33,900 nucleotides of DNA, taken from contig CAITZZ010000225.1 in NCBI GenBank assembly GCA_903897005.1, positions 1 to 33,900 on the forward strand, in the 5' to 3' direction. The DNA comes from an uncultured beta proteobacterium (GTDB taxonomy: Bacteria; Pseudomonadota; Gammaproteobacteria; Burkholderiales; Burkholderiaceae_C). The notes under the pieces were generated by a model, which searched no databases, was not told where the DNA came from, and saw nothing but the letters and a program-made list of their open reading frames with translations. The translations under genes were made by a program, and so were the position numbers. Positions 8,086 through 16,418 of the stretch are shown here, piece by piece (positions within the stretch are counted from its first letter, which is position 1; every line of letters starts with the position of its first letter).

Positions 8086-8760
8086 TTAGAACAGCTCAAG
8101 TATGCGCCATCCGCGCGCCAGCGCGATGGCCCGCAGCGCTGCATCGGGGTTGGTGGCGACCGGATGCGTCACTTTTTCCATCAGGGTCAAATCGTTGATG
8201 GAGTCGGTGTAGAAGGTGCTTTCGACGTCAGCCCAGGCCAGGCCGCGCTCAGTCAACCACTGCTCGACCCTGGTCACCTTGCCTTCGCGTGCCGAGGGCA
8301 CGCCACGTATCTCACCGGTAATCCAGCCCGTGCCACCCACGCTCTGGTCGCGCTCCAGTTCCACCGCGATCAACTCCGTCACGCCGAACGCCGTGGCGAT
8401 GGGACGGGTCACAAAATCATTGGTCGCGGTGACGATGACGAGTTGATCACCCGCTTCCCGATGTTGACGCACCAGCGCTAGCGCACGCTCAGTGATGGCT
8501 GGCTGCACAACGCTGCGCATGAACTCCGCGTGGGCCGCGGCTGCCTTGACGGCGCCCTGCTGGCGCAACGCGTCGGTGGCAAAACGCACATAGTCGTGAA
8601 TATCGAGCGTCCCGGCCTTGTAGTGGGCGAAGAACTCATCGTTGCGCCGATTGAAGTCAATCGGGTCGGTCCAGCCTATCGTGGTGGTGAAAACACCCCA
8701 GGAATAATCGGAATCGATAGTCAGCAACGTGTGATCCAGGTCGAACAGGGCAAGCTTCAT
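8086..8760 (-). CDS. HAD-IB family phosphatase (SerB-like)
   Basis: Haloacid-dehalogenase superfamily phosphohydrolase, subfamily IB, 224 residues. Motif I is FDLDHTLL (nucleophile Asp7, acid Asp9), motif II is the Thr in VIVTATNDFV, motif III the Lys in AREGKVTRVE, and motif IV YTDSINDLTLM, whose acidic residues bind Mg2+. The cap between motifs I and II is helical, as in phosphoserine phosphatase relatives, but the substrate cannot be told; this subgroup includes histidinol-phosphatase-like and lysophosphatidate-phosphatase-like enzymes. It starts four bases after the hda stop and is probably co-transcribed with it, an arrangement frequent in Burkholderiales. Confidence 0.88.
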   Translation of the reverse strand: MKLALFDLDHTLLTIDSDYSWGVFTTTIGWTDPIDFNRRNDEFFAHYKAGTLDIHDYVRFATDALRQQGAVKAAAAHAEFMRSVVQPAITERALALVRQHREAGDQLVIVTATNDFVTRPIATAFGVTELIAVELERDQSVGGTGWITGEIRGVPSAREGKVTRVEQWLTERGLAWADVESTFYTDSINDLTLMEKVTHPVATNPDAALRAIALARGWRILELF

Positions 8761-8764
8761 GGAC

Positions 8765-9454
8765 TCAGGATTCCTCCATCATCGACTTGATCAGGGGAAT
8801 GGTGATGGCCCGCTTGGTCTGCAAAGCGTATTCATCAATCAGGTCCAGCAGTTCCAGCAAGCTGCCCAGGTCGCGGCTGAAACGCGTCAGCATGAAGTCC
8901 ATCACCTCATCGCCCAGGAAAACACCACGCGCATCGGCCGACTGGCGCAGCACCGCGCGGCGCTCGGATTCATTGAGTAACTGCAGCTGATAGACGTGAC
9001 CCCAGCCCATGCGTGTTCGCAAGTCATCGCGCAACTTGAGCTCCACCGGCGGCAGCGCGCCTGCTGCGAGCACAGCGCGCTGGTGCGTCTGCGCGTTGAC
9101 GAACCAGTTGAAGGCGACCTGCTGTTGGGAGGCGCTGTAGAGCTGCACATCATCGAAGATCACCGCTGCCCACTGCTCGTCAAATTCCGGCGGATCGAGC
9201 ATGCCGGCATCGAGCCAGCCAACCCGGGCTCCCTGCTCGCGCAGCGCCGCTTGCGCTGCCTTGAGCAGATGCGTCTTGCCGCTGCCCCGCGCACCCCACA
9301 AATAGCTTGGCACCGGTGAACGCACCGGATTCACCGACTGGGCCTCGCCAGCCCAAAGTTCGAGGTGTCGCCATGCCGCTTCATTGGGCCCCGGAAAATA
9401 GCTCGCGAGCGTGGGTCCGGTGGCCAGGCCAATGTCAAGAGCGATTTGCTTCAT
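8765..9454 (-). CDS. hda: DnaA regulatory inactivator Hda
   Basis: AAA+ protein that, bound to the sliding clamp, makes DnaA hydrolyse its ATP after initiation. 229 residues, similar to DnaA domain III without the DNA-binding domain. The clamp-binding peptide is at the N terminus (KQIALDIGL), the Walker A is GARGSGKTHLL, the Walker B is VIFDDVQLY, sensor/arginine-finger region LKLRDDLRTRMGWGHVYQL, and the lid ends with the helix RDLGSLLELLDLIDEYAL typical of the family. ATG at 9454. It follows the AI-2E-type permease by 22 bases and precedes the HAD phosphatase by four. Identification rests on motifs, size and the conserved permease-hda neighbourhood. Confidence 0.92.
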   Translation of the reverse strand: MKQIALDIGLATGPTLASYFPGPNEAAWRHLELWAGEAQSVNPVRSPVPSYLWGARGSGKTHLLKAAQAALREQGARVGWLDAGMLDPPEFDEQWAAVIFDDVQLYSASQQQVAFNWFVNAQTHQRAVLAAGALPPVELKLRDDLRTRMGWGHVYQLQLLNESERRAVLRQSADARGVFLGDEVMDFMLTRFSRDLGSLLELLDLIDEYALQTKRAITIPLIKSMMEES

Positions 9455-9476
9455 GCCCGGTGCGATAGATGCCTCC

Positions 9477-10559
9477 CTAGCCCAGATAGAGCTTGCTGGC
9501 GCGGTAATGGGCTTGTGCGCGCCGCAGTGCTACCAGAAGGACGGCGCTGGAAGGCAGGGCGATCAGGACGCCAACAAAGCCCAGCAGTTGTCCAAAGGCC
9601 AGCAAGGCAAAGATCACCGCCAGCGGGTGCAGACCGATACGCTCTCCCACCAACCGGGGCGTCAGAAAGAAGCCCTCGATCAGCTGACCCAACCCGTACA
9701 CCACACCGACCATCAGTAGCGCCTTGGCGACACCTGCTGTCGCGGCAAACTCCAGCAAGCCGGCCAGCGTCGCCAGAATCAGGCCGAGGCCAAAACCAAC
9801 GTAGGGAACAAACACCGCCAGACCGGTAAAGATGCCGATCGGCAGCGCCAGATCAAGGCCAAAGAGCGCCAGGCCAGCGCTGTAATACACAGCCAGCACC
9901 AGCATCACGAGCAACTGACCGCGCAGGTACTGTCCCAGCACGGTGTCTGCTTCGTTGGTAAAACTGTCGTAGGCCAGGCGCGCGCGTGGCGGCACCCATT
10001 CAAGCGTGCGCTCCACCAGACGGTGCCAGTCCATCAACAGGTAAAACAGGGCGACCGGCACGAGTACGGCGTTGCTGAAGATGGCAAACGCGACACTGCC
10101 GCCCAGCCGCAAGGAATTCAAGACCGAGCTCAAGGTATCCTCGGCGTTGGCACTCAGGTACTTGAGTACAAAGCCCTTGATGCTGGGCAGATCCAGAGAA
10201 ATCTTGATGCCGAACTGGGCCAGAAAGGGCTTGAGCCAGGCGTTGAACCCGTCCAGCAGCACGGGTATCTGCTCGCGCAGCTGCGGCAGTTCCTTGGCCA
10301 GAATGGGCACCATCAAAAGCACAATCCCGAGCAAAACGATGATGAAGGCAAGTTCCACCAACAGCACCGCCAGCACGCGTGGCAGACGAAGCCTGCCGGC
10401 GGAGCAAAGGCTATCGACCAGTGGCGTCAGGGCGTAAGCCAGCACTGCCGCCACGACAAAAGGCGTCAGAACCGGCGTTAGCAGCCACAGCACAAAGCAG
10501 ATGAGCAGCGCGATTGCTGCCCAGGCGGCGGTTCTTTTTTGGGTGGATGAAAATTGCAT
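9477..10559 (-). CDS. AI-2E/PerM-family transporter
   Basis: Inner-membrane protein of the AI-2E transporter (UPF0118, PerM) family, 360 residues with about eight hydrophobic segments. The pair after the N terminus (AAWAAIALLICFVLWLLTPVLTPFVVAAVLAYALTP, given here only as region 10-45) is followed by VLLVELAFIIVLLGIVLL. The conserved C-terminal half carries FVPYVGFGLGLILA and LTPRLVGERIGLHPLAVIFALLAFGQLLGFVGVLIALP, a family hallmark. I use ATG 10559; the frame stays open to 10625, but that extension would run across the likely purM promoter and has no family character. Members export diverse substrates (AI-2, Na+/H+), so no substrate is assigned. Divergent from purM. Confidence 0.87.
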   Translation of the reverse strand: MQFSSTQKRTAAWAAIALLICFVLWLLTPVLTPFVVAAVLAYALTPLVDSLCSAGRLRLPRVLAVLLVELAFIIVLLGIVLLMVPILAKELPQLREQIPVLLDGFNAWLKPFLAQFGIKISLDLPSIKGFVLKYLSANAEDTLSSVLNSLRLGGSVAFAIFSNAVLVPVALFYLLMDWHRLVERTLEWVPPRARLAYDSFTNEADTVLGQYLRGQLLVMLVLAVYYSAGLALFGLDLALPIGIFTGLAVFVPYVGFGLGLILATLAGLLEFAATAGVAKALLMVGVVYGLGQLIEGFFLTPRLVGERIGLHPLAVIFALLAFGQLLGFVGVLIALPSSAVLLVALRRAQAHYRASKLYLG

Positions 10560-10652
10560 TCGGATGGCCAGTGCGAAGCCTCGTAAAATGAGGGCAATTC
10601 TATAGGGACAGGGCGTTCGCCCCACCCCGCCTCAACCGAGCACGAAATTTAC

Positions 10653-11696
10653 ATGACCAGCGCTGCGCCCCCTACTGCCCTTTCCTACAAAGACGCGGGG
10701 GTCGATATGGACGCCGGTGACGCGCTGGTCGAACGCATCAAGCCGCTGGCCAAAAGAACCATGCGCGAGGGCGTGCTGGCCGGCATTGGCGGCTTTGGCG
10801 CGCTGTTTGAGGTGCCTAAACGCTACCGCGAGCCGGTGCTGGTGAGCGGCACCGACGGCGTGGGCACCAAGCTCAAACTGGCCTTCGAATGGCAGATGCA
10901 CGACACCGTCGGCATTGACCTGGTCGCCATGAGCGTCAACGATGTTCTGGTGCAAGGCGCTGAGCCCCTGTTCTTTTTGGATTACTTTGCCTGCGGCAAG
11001 CTCGATGTTGACACGGCAGCGGCCGTGGTGGGCGGCATTGCACGTGGTTGCGAGCTCTCGGGCTGCGCCCTGATCGGCGGCGAGACCGCCGAGATGCCGG
11101 GCATGTACCCAGCGGGCGAGTACGACCTGGCGGGCTTTTGTGTGGGTGCCGTGGAGAAGTCAAAGATACTCAGTGGCGCCGAGGTCAGGCCCGGTGATGT
11201 GGTGCTGGGCCTGGGCTCCAGCGGCGTGCACTCGAACGGCTTCAGCCTGGTGCGCAAGTGTCTGGATCGCGCTGCAGGCCAGTTGCCTGCCACGCTGGAC
11301 GGTAAGCCGTTCAAAGAAGCCATCATGGAGCCGACCCGCCTCTACGTGAAAAACGTGCTGGCGGCGCTGGCCGTGCATCCTATCAAGGCGCTGGCGCACA
11401 TCACGGGCGGCGGTCTGCTGGAGAACATTCCGCGCGTGCTGCCCGAGGGCACGGCAGCTCATCTGGTTAAAGGCAGCTGGCCGCAGACCGAACTCTTTGC
11501 CTGGCTGCAAGCCACCGCCGGCATTGACGACTTCGAGATGAACCGTACCTTCAACAACGGCATTGGCATGGTCGTCGTGATAGCCGCCGAGCACAGTGCC
11601 GCGTGCAGCGCCACCCTGCTTGCCGCTGGTGAACAGGTCTATCAGATTGGTGTGATTGCCGAGCGCGGCGACGCCGCCGCAGTCGTCGTTGGCTGA
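10653..11696 (+). CDS. purM: Phosphoribosylformylglycinamidine cyclo-ligase (AIR synthetase)
   Basis: Closes the imidazole ring: FGAM + ATP gives AIR, step five of de novo purine synthesis. 347 residues, the standard length. Visible blocks: [22 protein letters not shown] at the N terminus, the nucleotide/substrate loop [84 protein letters not shown], and the C-terminal [12 protein letters not shown] at 10653. Divergent from the AI-2E permease. A palindromic repeat follows its stop and may help end the transcript. Confidence 0.97.
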   Translation: MTSAAPPTALSYKDAGVDMDAGDALVERIKPLAKRTMREGVLAGIGGFGALFEVPKRYREPVLVSGTDGVGTKLKLAFEWQMHDTVGIDLVAMSVNDVLVQGAEPLFFLDYFACGKLDVDTAAAVVGGIARGCELSGCALIGGETAEMPGMYPAGEYDLAGFCVGAVEKSKILSGAEVRPGDVVLGLGSSGVHSNGFSLVRKCLDRAAGQLPATLDGKPFKEAIMEPTRLYVKNVLAALAVHPIKALAHITGGGLLENIPRVLPEGTAAHLVKGSWPQTELFAWLQATAGIDDFEMNRTFNNGIGMVVVIAAEHSAACSATLLAAGEQVYQIGVIAERGDAAAVVVG

Positions 11697-11701
11697 TAGC
11701 T

Positions 11702-11805
11702 TGTCATCCCGGACCCCGGATCAAGCCCGGGGCAAGCTCTGATCCGGGATCCAGTGCCACGCGAACACTGGATTGCGGGTCAAGCCCGCAATGACAAGCC
11801 GGTTC
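11702..11805. repeat. Dispersed palindromic repeat, copy 2
   Basis: Contains CCCGGATCAAGCCCGGG and, further right, ATTGCGGGTCAAGCCCGCAAT followed by GACAA, both near-perfect palindromes of the same family as the copies at 7974 and 21752. It fills the gap between purM and the MFS gene; the TTG inside the palindrome at 11773 keeps a frame open into the transporter but is not a plausible start. Confidence 0.75.
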
Positions 11806-11820
11806 TGCTATCGTTCCTCA

Positions 11821-12996
11821 ATGCAGGGCCTGAAACACATTCCATCTGGCGTCTGGGCGCTCGGTTTTGTCAGCTTGCTGATGGACGTGTCGAGCGAGAT
11901 GATCCACAGTCTGCTGCCGGTGTTTCTGGTCACCACGCTGGGCACCAGCGTTTTTGTAGTCGGCTTGATGGAAGGTGCGGCCGAGGCCACGGCGCTGATC
12001 GTCAAGGTGTTTTCGGGTGTCTTGAGCGACTACTGGGGCAAGCGCAAGCCGCTTGCCATTCTGGGCTACGGGATGGGGGCGCTTTCCAAACCGATGTTTG
12101 CTCTGGCCAGCAGCGCCGGTCTGGTGCTGAGCGCACGATTGCTCGACCGCGTTGGCAAAGGCATCCGCGGCGCTCCGCGTGACGCCCTGGTAGCCGACAT
12201 CACACCACCCGACTTGCGCGGTGCCGCCTTCGGTCTGCGCCAGTCGCTCGATACGGTCGGCGCCGTTCTCGGTCCCTTGCTGGCGATGGGACTGATGCTG
12301 CTTTGGGCCAACGATTTCCGAGCGGTGTTCTGGGTCGCCACCGTGCCGGCTTTTCTTTGTCTCGCCTTGTTGATTGTCGGGGTGCACGAGCCTGAACGCC
12401 CTGCTGGCCTGCCGCGCAGCAACCCCATCAGTCGCGTCAATCTGGCGCGCCTGGGCGCTCCCTACTGGTGGGTGGTGGGGATTGGAGCGGTCTTCACGCT
12501 GGCGCGCTTCAGCGAAGCCTTCCTGCTGCTGCGGGTGCAGCAAGGTGGTTTGGGCCTGGCCTGGACACCCATGGTCCTGATCGCGATGAACCTGATCTAC
12601 GCGGCCTGCGCCTATCCCTTTGGCAAACTGGCCGACCGTATGCAGCATGGCACGCTGCTGACCTGGGGGCTGCTGCTGCTGATCGCCGCCGATGCACTGC
12701 TGGCTTACAGCAATGCTGGCGTCTGGGTCTGGGCCGGCATCGCGCTATGGGGCCTGCACATGGCGATGACGCAGGGCCTGCTGGCGACCATGGTGGCCGA
12801 TAGCGCCCCGGCAGATCTGCGTGGCACGGCCTATGGCTTTTTCAACCTGATGTGTGGTCTGGCGATGCTGCTTGCCAGCGGATTGGCTGGGCTGCTGTGG
12901 GAGCAACTGGGCGCCGCGTTCACCTTCCTGGCTGGCATCGTCTTTTGCGTTGCGGCACTTGGGCTGATTCTGCTGCAGCCACGCCCGCGCAACTGA
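11821..12996 (+). CDS. Major facilitator superfamily transporter
   Basis: Inner-membrane MFS secondary transporter of 391 residues with about twelve predicted membrane helices. The family signature between helices 2 and 3 is seen as GVLSDYWGKRKPLAILGYG (about residues 61-79), and its motif-A repeat in the second half as GKLADRMQHG. The block LLDRVGKGIRGAPRDALVADITPP and RGAAFGLRQSLDTVGAVLGPLLA resemble a group of uncharacterised beta/gamma-proteobacterial MFS proteins. I choose ATG 11821, which begins GLKHIPSGVWALGFVSLLMD; no strong ribosome site is visible. Substrate unknown. It converges on murJ with only 12 bases between stops. Confidence 0.85.
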   Translation: MQGLKHIPSGVWALGFVSLLMDVSSEMIHSLLPVFLVTTLGTSVFVVGLMEGAAEATALIVKVFSGVLSDYWGKRKPLAILGYGMGALSKPMFALASSAGLVLSARLLDRVGKGIRGAPRDALVADITPPDLRGAAFGLRQSLDTVGAVLGPLLAMGLMLLWANDFRAVFWVATVPAFLCLALLIVGVHEPERPAGLPRSNPISRVNLARLGAPYWWVVGIGAVFTLARFSEAFLLLRVQQGGLGLAWTPMVLIAMNLIYAACAYPFGKLADRMQHGTLLTWGLLLLIAADALLAYSNAGVWVWAGIALWGLHMAMTQGLLATMVADSAPADLRGTAYGFFNLMCGLAMLLASGLAGLLWEQLGAAFTFLAGIVFCVAALGLILLQPRPRN

Positions 12997-13008
12997 ACTA
13001 CCGCCCGC

Positions 13009-14574
13009 TCAGCGCCGCAGAAACTGGCGCAGCTTCAGCCCTGTGGCCCACAACGCCGAGAAATAGAGCACGGCGGATCCCAGCAAGACCAGCGCCAGCA
13101 AACCAATGCGGGCAACGCTGTCGCTGCGCAGCTGAGTCCACGCAAAAGCGCTATTGGCCCACAGCAGGAAAGCCAGCAGCAAAAGGCTTGCCCCCGTGAC
13201 ACGCCAGGCAAAGCCGCGCCAGCCCGGCTCGGGCTGGTAACTGCCTCGCTTGAGCAGGCCCAGCAGCAACCACAGTGCATTGATCATGGCACCCAGACCA
13301 ATGGAGAGCGTCAACGCAGCGTGGCGGAACACTGGCACCAGCGCGATATTGAGCAATTGCGTGATCAGCAACACGGCCATGGCAACGCGCACCGGCGTCT
13401 TGGTGTCCTGGCTGGCGTAGTAGCCGGGTGCCAGCACTTTGATGGCAACAATACCGATCAGACCGATACCCCAGCCCATCAGGGCATAGGTGATTTGCTG
13501 CACATCGTGCTCGGTCATGGCGCCATAGTGATAGAGCACTGCCACCAGCGGCTTGGCAAAGGCCACCAGCGCTACGGCGCAGGGCAGCGCCAGCAGCACG
13601 ACCAGGCGCAAACCCCAGTCCAGCATGGCCGAGTACTTTGCGCCGTCACCGGCGGCGCGCGCTGCTGCCAGTTGCGGCATCAGCACCACCCCCATGGCAA
13701 CACCGAGCAAAGCGGTGGGGAATTCCATCAAGCGGTCGGCGTAGGTGATCCAGCTGACGCTGCCAGGGGCCAGGTGCGAGGCGATCTGGGTGTTGATCAG
13801 CATGGAGAGGTGCGCCACGCTGACCCCCAGCAAGGCCGGCCCCATCAGTTTGAGGATGCTCTTGGTGCCCGGGTCGGCCCAAGCGCTGCGCAGAGCGCTC
13901 CAGCGCACGCCGATGCGGGGTGTCAGACCAAGCTTCTTCAAGGCCAGCAGTTGCACTGTGAGTTGCAACACGCCGCCCAGCAGCACGCCACCGGCCAGGG
14001 CGTAGATCGGCTCCAGCCCCAGCGCCTTGAGCCAGGGTGCACCCAGCCAGGCTGCGCCAATCATGCACAGATTGAGCAGCACGGGGGTCGCCGCCGGGAC
14101 GGCAAAGCGCCTCCAGGTGTTGAGCACACCCGCAGCCAGCGCAACCAGCGACATGAAGGCAATGTAGGGAAACATCCAGCGCGTCATGACCACCGCGACC
14201 TCGAAGCCGCGTGGCGTCTCCTTCAGGCCGCTGGCCATGGCCCAGACCAGTGCCGGTGCTCCCAGCACTCCCAGAATACTGATGAGCAGCAGAACCCAGG
14301 CCAGAACCGTGGCGGCGCGGTCAATCAGCAACTGGGTCGCGGCCTCGCCATGCTGTGCCTTGGTGGCAGCCAGCACGGGAACAAAGGCCTGGCTGAATGC
14401 GCCTTCGGCAAAGAAGCGGCGAAACAGATTGGGAATGCGAAAAGCGACGTTGAAGGCATCGGTCAGCGCGCTGGCGCCAAAGGTGGATGCAATCAGCAGT
14501 TCGCGCGCCAGGCCGGTGACGCGGGAGACCAGCGTCAGCAAGGAGACCACAGAGGCGGATTTGAACAGGCTCAC
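13009..14574 (-). CDS. murJ: Lipid II flippase MurJ
   Basis: Flips lipid II across the inner membrane for peptidoglycan synthesis (MviN/MurJ, MOP superfamily). 521 residues and about 14 hydrophobic helices from the chosen start. The N terminus SLFKSASVVSLLTLVSRVTGLARE is the family signature, with functional charged residues of MurJ near TDAFNVAFRIPNLFRRFFAEGAFSQAFVPV. Later blocks: PTALLGVAMGVVLMPQLAAA and ALMGWGIGLIGIVAIKVLAPGYYASQDTKTPV. I use GTG at 14574 because family homology begins there; the frame is open to 14670, but that part would run over the rpsT promoter. Divergent from rpsT, a common neighbour in this lineage. Confidence 0.95.
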   Translation of the reverse strand: MSLFKSASVVSLLTLVSRVTGLARELLIASTFGASALTDAFNVAFRIPNLFRRFFAEGAFSQAFVPVLAATKAQHGEAATQLLIDRAATVLAWVLLLISILGVLGAPALVWAMASGLKETPRGFEVAVVMTRWMFPYIAFMSLVALAAGVLNTWRRFAVPAATPVLLNLCMIGAAWLGAPWLKALGLEPIYALAGGVLLGGVLQLTVQLLALKKLGLTPRIGVRWSALRSAWADPGTKSILKLMGPALLGVSVAHLSMLINTQIASHLAPGSVSWITYADRLMEFPTALLGVAMGVVLMPQLAAARAAGDGAKYSAMLDWGLRLVVLLALPCAVALVAFAKPLVAVLYHYGAMTEHDVQQITYALMGWGIGLIGIVAIKVLAPGYYASQDTKTPVRVAMAVLLITQLLNIALVPVFRHAALTLSIGLGAMINALWLLLGLLKRGSYQPEPGWRGFAWRVTGASLLLLAFLLWANSAFAWTQLRSDSVARIGLLALVLLGSAVLYFSALWATGLKLRQFLRR

Positions 14575-14636
14575 GGGGCGCAGTGTAGCCGGCTCCGCAA
14601 GGCGGATGGACGAACTCAGCCAGCGTGGCCGGCGCC

Positions 14637-14645
14637 TGTTAGAAT
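14637..14645 (+). promoter_or_regulatory. Extended -10 promoter of rpsT
   Basis: TGTTAGAAT fits an extended -10 (TGn plus TAGAAT, 14640-14645). No good -35 is seen 17 bases upstream, as is usual for extended -10 promoters. Start of transcription would be near 14652, leaving a leader of about 39 bases before rpsT. Confidence 0.5.
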
Positions 14646-14690
14646 GCTCGGCTTTGCTGACAACATCCACAGACTCAAGGAACTATCGAT

Positions 14691-14993
14691 ATGGCATCTG
14701 GAAAACCCAAGAAAAAGAACCCGCGCCTGGCGTCGGGCCGCAAGCGCGTCCGTCAGGACGTCAAGATCAACGCCGCGAACACCTCGCTGCGCTCCAAATA
14801 CCGCACCGCGGTGAAGAACGTTGAAAAAGCGGTTGTCGCTGGCGACAAAGCCAAGGCAACCGAATTGTTTGGCAAGATGCAGGCCGTGGTTGACACCGTG
14901 GCCGACAAGGGCATCTTCCACAAGAACAAGGCTGCTCGCGACAAGAGCCGCCTGTCGACCAAGGTGAAAGCCCTGGTCGCCAAAGCCGCCTGA
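14691..14993 (+). CDS. rpsT: 30S ribosomal protein S20
   Basis: Small-subunit protein S20, binds the 5' domain and helix 44 of 16S rRNA. 100 residues, basic and almost wholly helical. The typical start ([21 protein letters not shown], region 2-22) and the conserved [17 protein letters not shown], then [25 protein letters not shown] identify it. Beta-proteobacterial S20 is a little longer than the 87 residues of E. coli, which fits. ATG at 14691. Transcribed alone from its own promoter and closed by a clear terminator at 15079. Also able to bind its mRNA in E. coli; not tested here. Confidence 0.97.
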   Translation: MASGKPKKKNPRLASGRKRVRQDVKINAANTSLRSKYRTAVKNVEKAVVAGDKAKATELFGKMQAVVDTVADKGIFHKNKAARDKSRLSTKVKALVAKAA

Positions 14994-15009
14994 TTTCAGG
15001 CAAATCGCA

Positions 15010-15039
15010 CGGATCAAGTCCTCTGGAAATTTTGATCCG
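15010..15039 (+). other. Hairpin in the rpsT 3' untranslated region
   Basis: CGGATCAA at 15010-15017 pairs perfectly with TTGATCCG at 15032-15039 around a 14-base loop. It has no T-run after it, so it is not itself a terminator; it may protect the rpsT message. Confidence 0.5.
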
Positions 15040-15078
15040 CCGTTTGTAACGGGTGCGCTGTCAGCAAAAAAGCAAGGA

Positions 15079-15105
15079 AGCCGTCGCAAGACGGCTTTTT
15101 TGTTT
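15079..15105 (+). terminator. Intrinsic terminator of rpsT
   Basis: Stem AGCCGTC (15079-15085), GNRA loop GCAA, stem GACGGCT (15090-15096), followed by a T-rich tract. An A-run lies just upstream. It ends the rpsT transcript. Confidence 0.9.
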
Positions 15106-15329
15106 TCGGGTGGTCGCAGAGATAGGGGCATGGGCTCCCGCCTCATGCTGTCAAATGCCCAGCAATCGGCGGGGACCGATTACCTATTGAGTCTCTCGAT
15201 GGAGAAGTCTGCAGCGGTTGCAGTCATTGAGGTTTTGGCTGTGAACGACGCCAGTGGGCTGACTCCTGTCATACGACTTTTCGATCCGCTCGCTCCGAAC
15301 CAGTCATTGGACTCCCGCTGTTCTGTCGG
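15106..15329. other. Gene-free stretch after rpsT
   Basis: About 220 bases between the rpsT terminator and the fbpC-type stop. A 77-codon open frame runs through on the plus strand, but it lacks a ribosome site and recognisable protein pattern, so no gene is called. No terminator for the iron operon was identified here. Confidence 0.55.
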
Positions 15330-16418
15330 CTAGGGGTGGATCGTGGTACCACTTACCTCAACTTCAAAACGCACCAGATGGTTGAGTTCCAGCCGAATCC
15401 CGATGTCACTGCCAAGCGGGTGATCGTGGTGGCTGGGCACCAGGCTGTACACCGTTTGCCCCGAAGGCAGGGCCAGGGTGTAGAGAAAGTTGGCACCGCG
15501 AAATGTCTTGGCTACTACGCGGGCGCGGGTGGGGCTGTCATCATCGTGCAGGATGTCGTCGGCGCGAATCAGCAACTCGTTGCTGCTACCCGTCTTGTCC
15601 TGGGCGGCATGTGGCAGGGTGAAGCTTCCCAACTCGCAGGCAATGCGCTGCCCCTCCAAAATCCGGGCGCTTATCCAGGCACCTTCGCCCAAAAAGTCTG
15701 CCACCAGGCGGTTGACCGGCTCATGGTAAGTGTCCAACGGTGTACCCCATTGCTGAATTCGGTGATCCGCCATCACCGCAATATGGTCGGCCATGGCAAA
15801 GGCTTCGTGCTGATCGTGCGTGACCATCACCGCAGTGGTGCCGGTGGCTTTTATGAGGTCGCGCACCTCGGTGGCCAGGCGCTCGCGCAAGGCCACGTCC
15901 AGGTTGGAAAACGGTTCATCCAGCAACAGCAACTGCGGACGCGGTGCCAAGGCCCTGGCCAGCGCTACGCGCTGTTGCTGACCACCCGAGAGCTCATGAA
16001 TGGGCCGCTTGGCCAAGGCCTCCAATCCCACCAGTTGCAGCATCCCGGTTACGCGCGCCAAACGCTCAGGCGAGGGCAGCCTATGCAGGCCAAAGCCCAC
16101 GTTGGTAGCCACGTTGAGATGCGGAAACAGCGCGTAGTCCTGGAACACCATGCCGACCTGACGCTGCTCGGTGGGCACTTGTACGTGCGCGCTGGCTACT
16201 TCGCGCCCGGCAATGTGGATGCGCCCGTGGGTAACCGCCGCGAACCCGGCGATGGCGCGCAGCACCGTGGTTTTACCGCAGCCCGAGGGGCCGAGCAGAC
16301 AGGCAATGTCGCCACTGGGAAGTGCAAAGCTGATGTCATTCACCACCGGTTGCGTGCGCCCCTCGTAGGTAACCGATACGTGGTCCAACTGCAATAGCGC
16401 GGGCGAAGGGAAGCTCAT
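15330..16418 (-). CDS. fbpC: Ferric iron ABC transporter, ATPase
   Basis: ATPase of a Fe3+-type importer (FbpC/AfuC, FutC group), 362 residues. Walker A GPSGCGKTTVLRAIAGF (about 42-58), Q-loop VFQDYALFPHLNV, signature LSGGQQQRVALARALA, Walker B LLLLDEPFSNLD, and switch His in VMVTHDQHEAF. The C-terminal 110 residues form the OB-fold regulatory (TOBE) domain, with LLIRADDI. The start ATG overlaps the permease stop by four bases (ATGA), so it is the last gene of an A-B-C operon. The iron assignment rests on the paired binding protein and permease types and the Fur box upstream; a related metal or polyol role is less likely. Confidence 0.87.
   Translation of the reverse strand: MSFPSPALLQLDHVSVTYEGRTQPVVNDISFALPSGDIACLLGPSGCGKTTVLRAIAGFAAVTHGRIHIAGREVASAHVQVPTEQRQVGMVFQDYALFPHLNVATNVGFGLHRLPSPERLARVTGMLQLVGLEALAKRPIHELSGGQQQRVALARALAPRPQLLLLDEPFSNLDVALRERLATEVRDLIKATGTTAVMVTHDQHEAFAMADHIAVMADHRIQQWGTPLDTYHEPVNRLVADFLGEGAWISARILEGQRIACELGSFTLPHAAQDKTGSSNELLIRADDILHDDDSPTRARVVAKTFRGANFLYTLALPSGQTVYSLVPSHHDHPLGSDIGIRLELNHLVRFEVEVSGTTIHP

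Noticed and set aside
11773-11820. N-terminal extension of the MFS gene from TTG 11773
   Set aside because: The codons come from the dispersed palindrome; family-like sequence begins at ATG 11821.
13321-14814. 497-codon plus-strand open frame
   Set aside because: Antisense to murJ and running over rpsT; Gln/His-rich shadow with no family pattern.
15100-15333. 77-codon plus-strand frame after rpsT
   Set aside because: Begins inside the terminator tail, has no ribosome site and no recognisable pattern.
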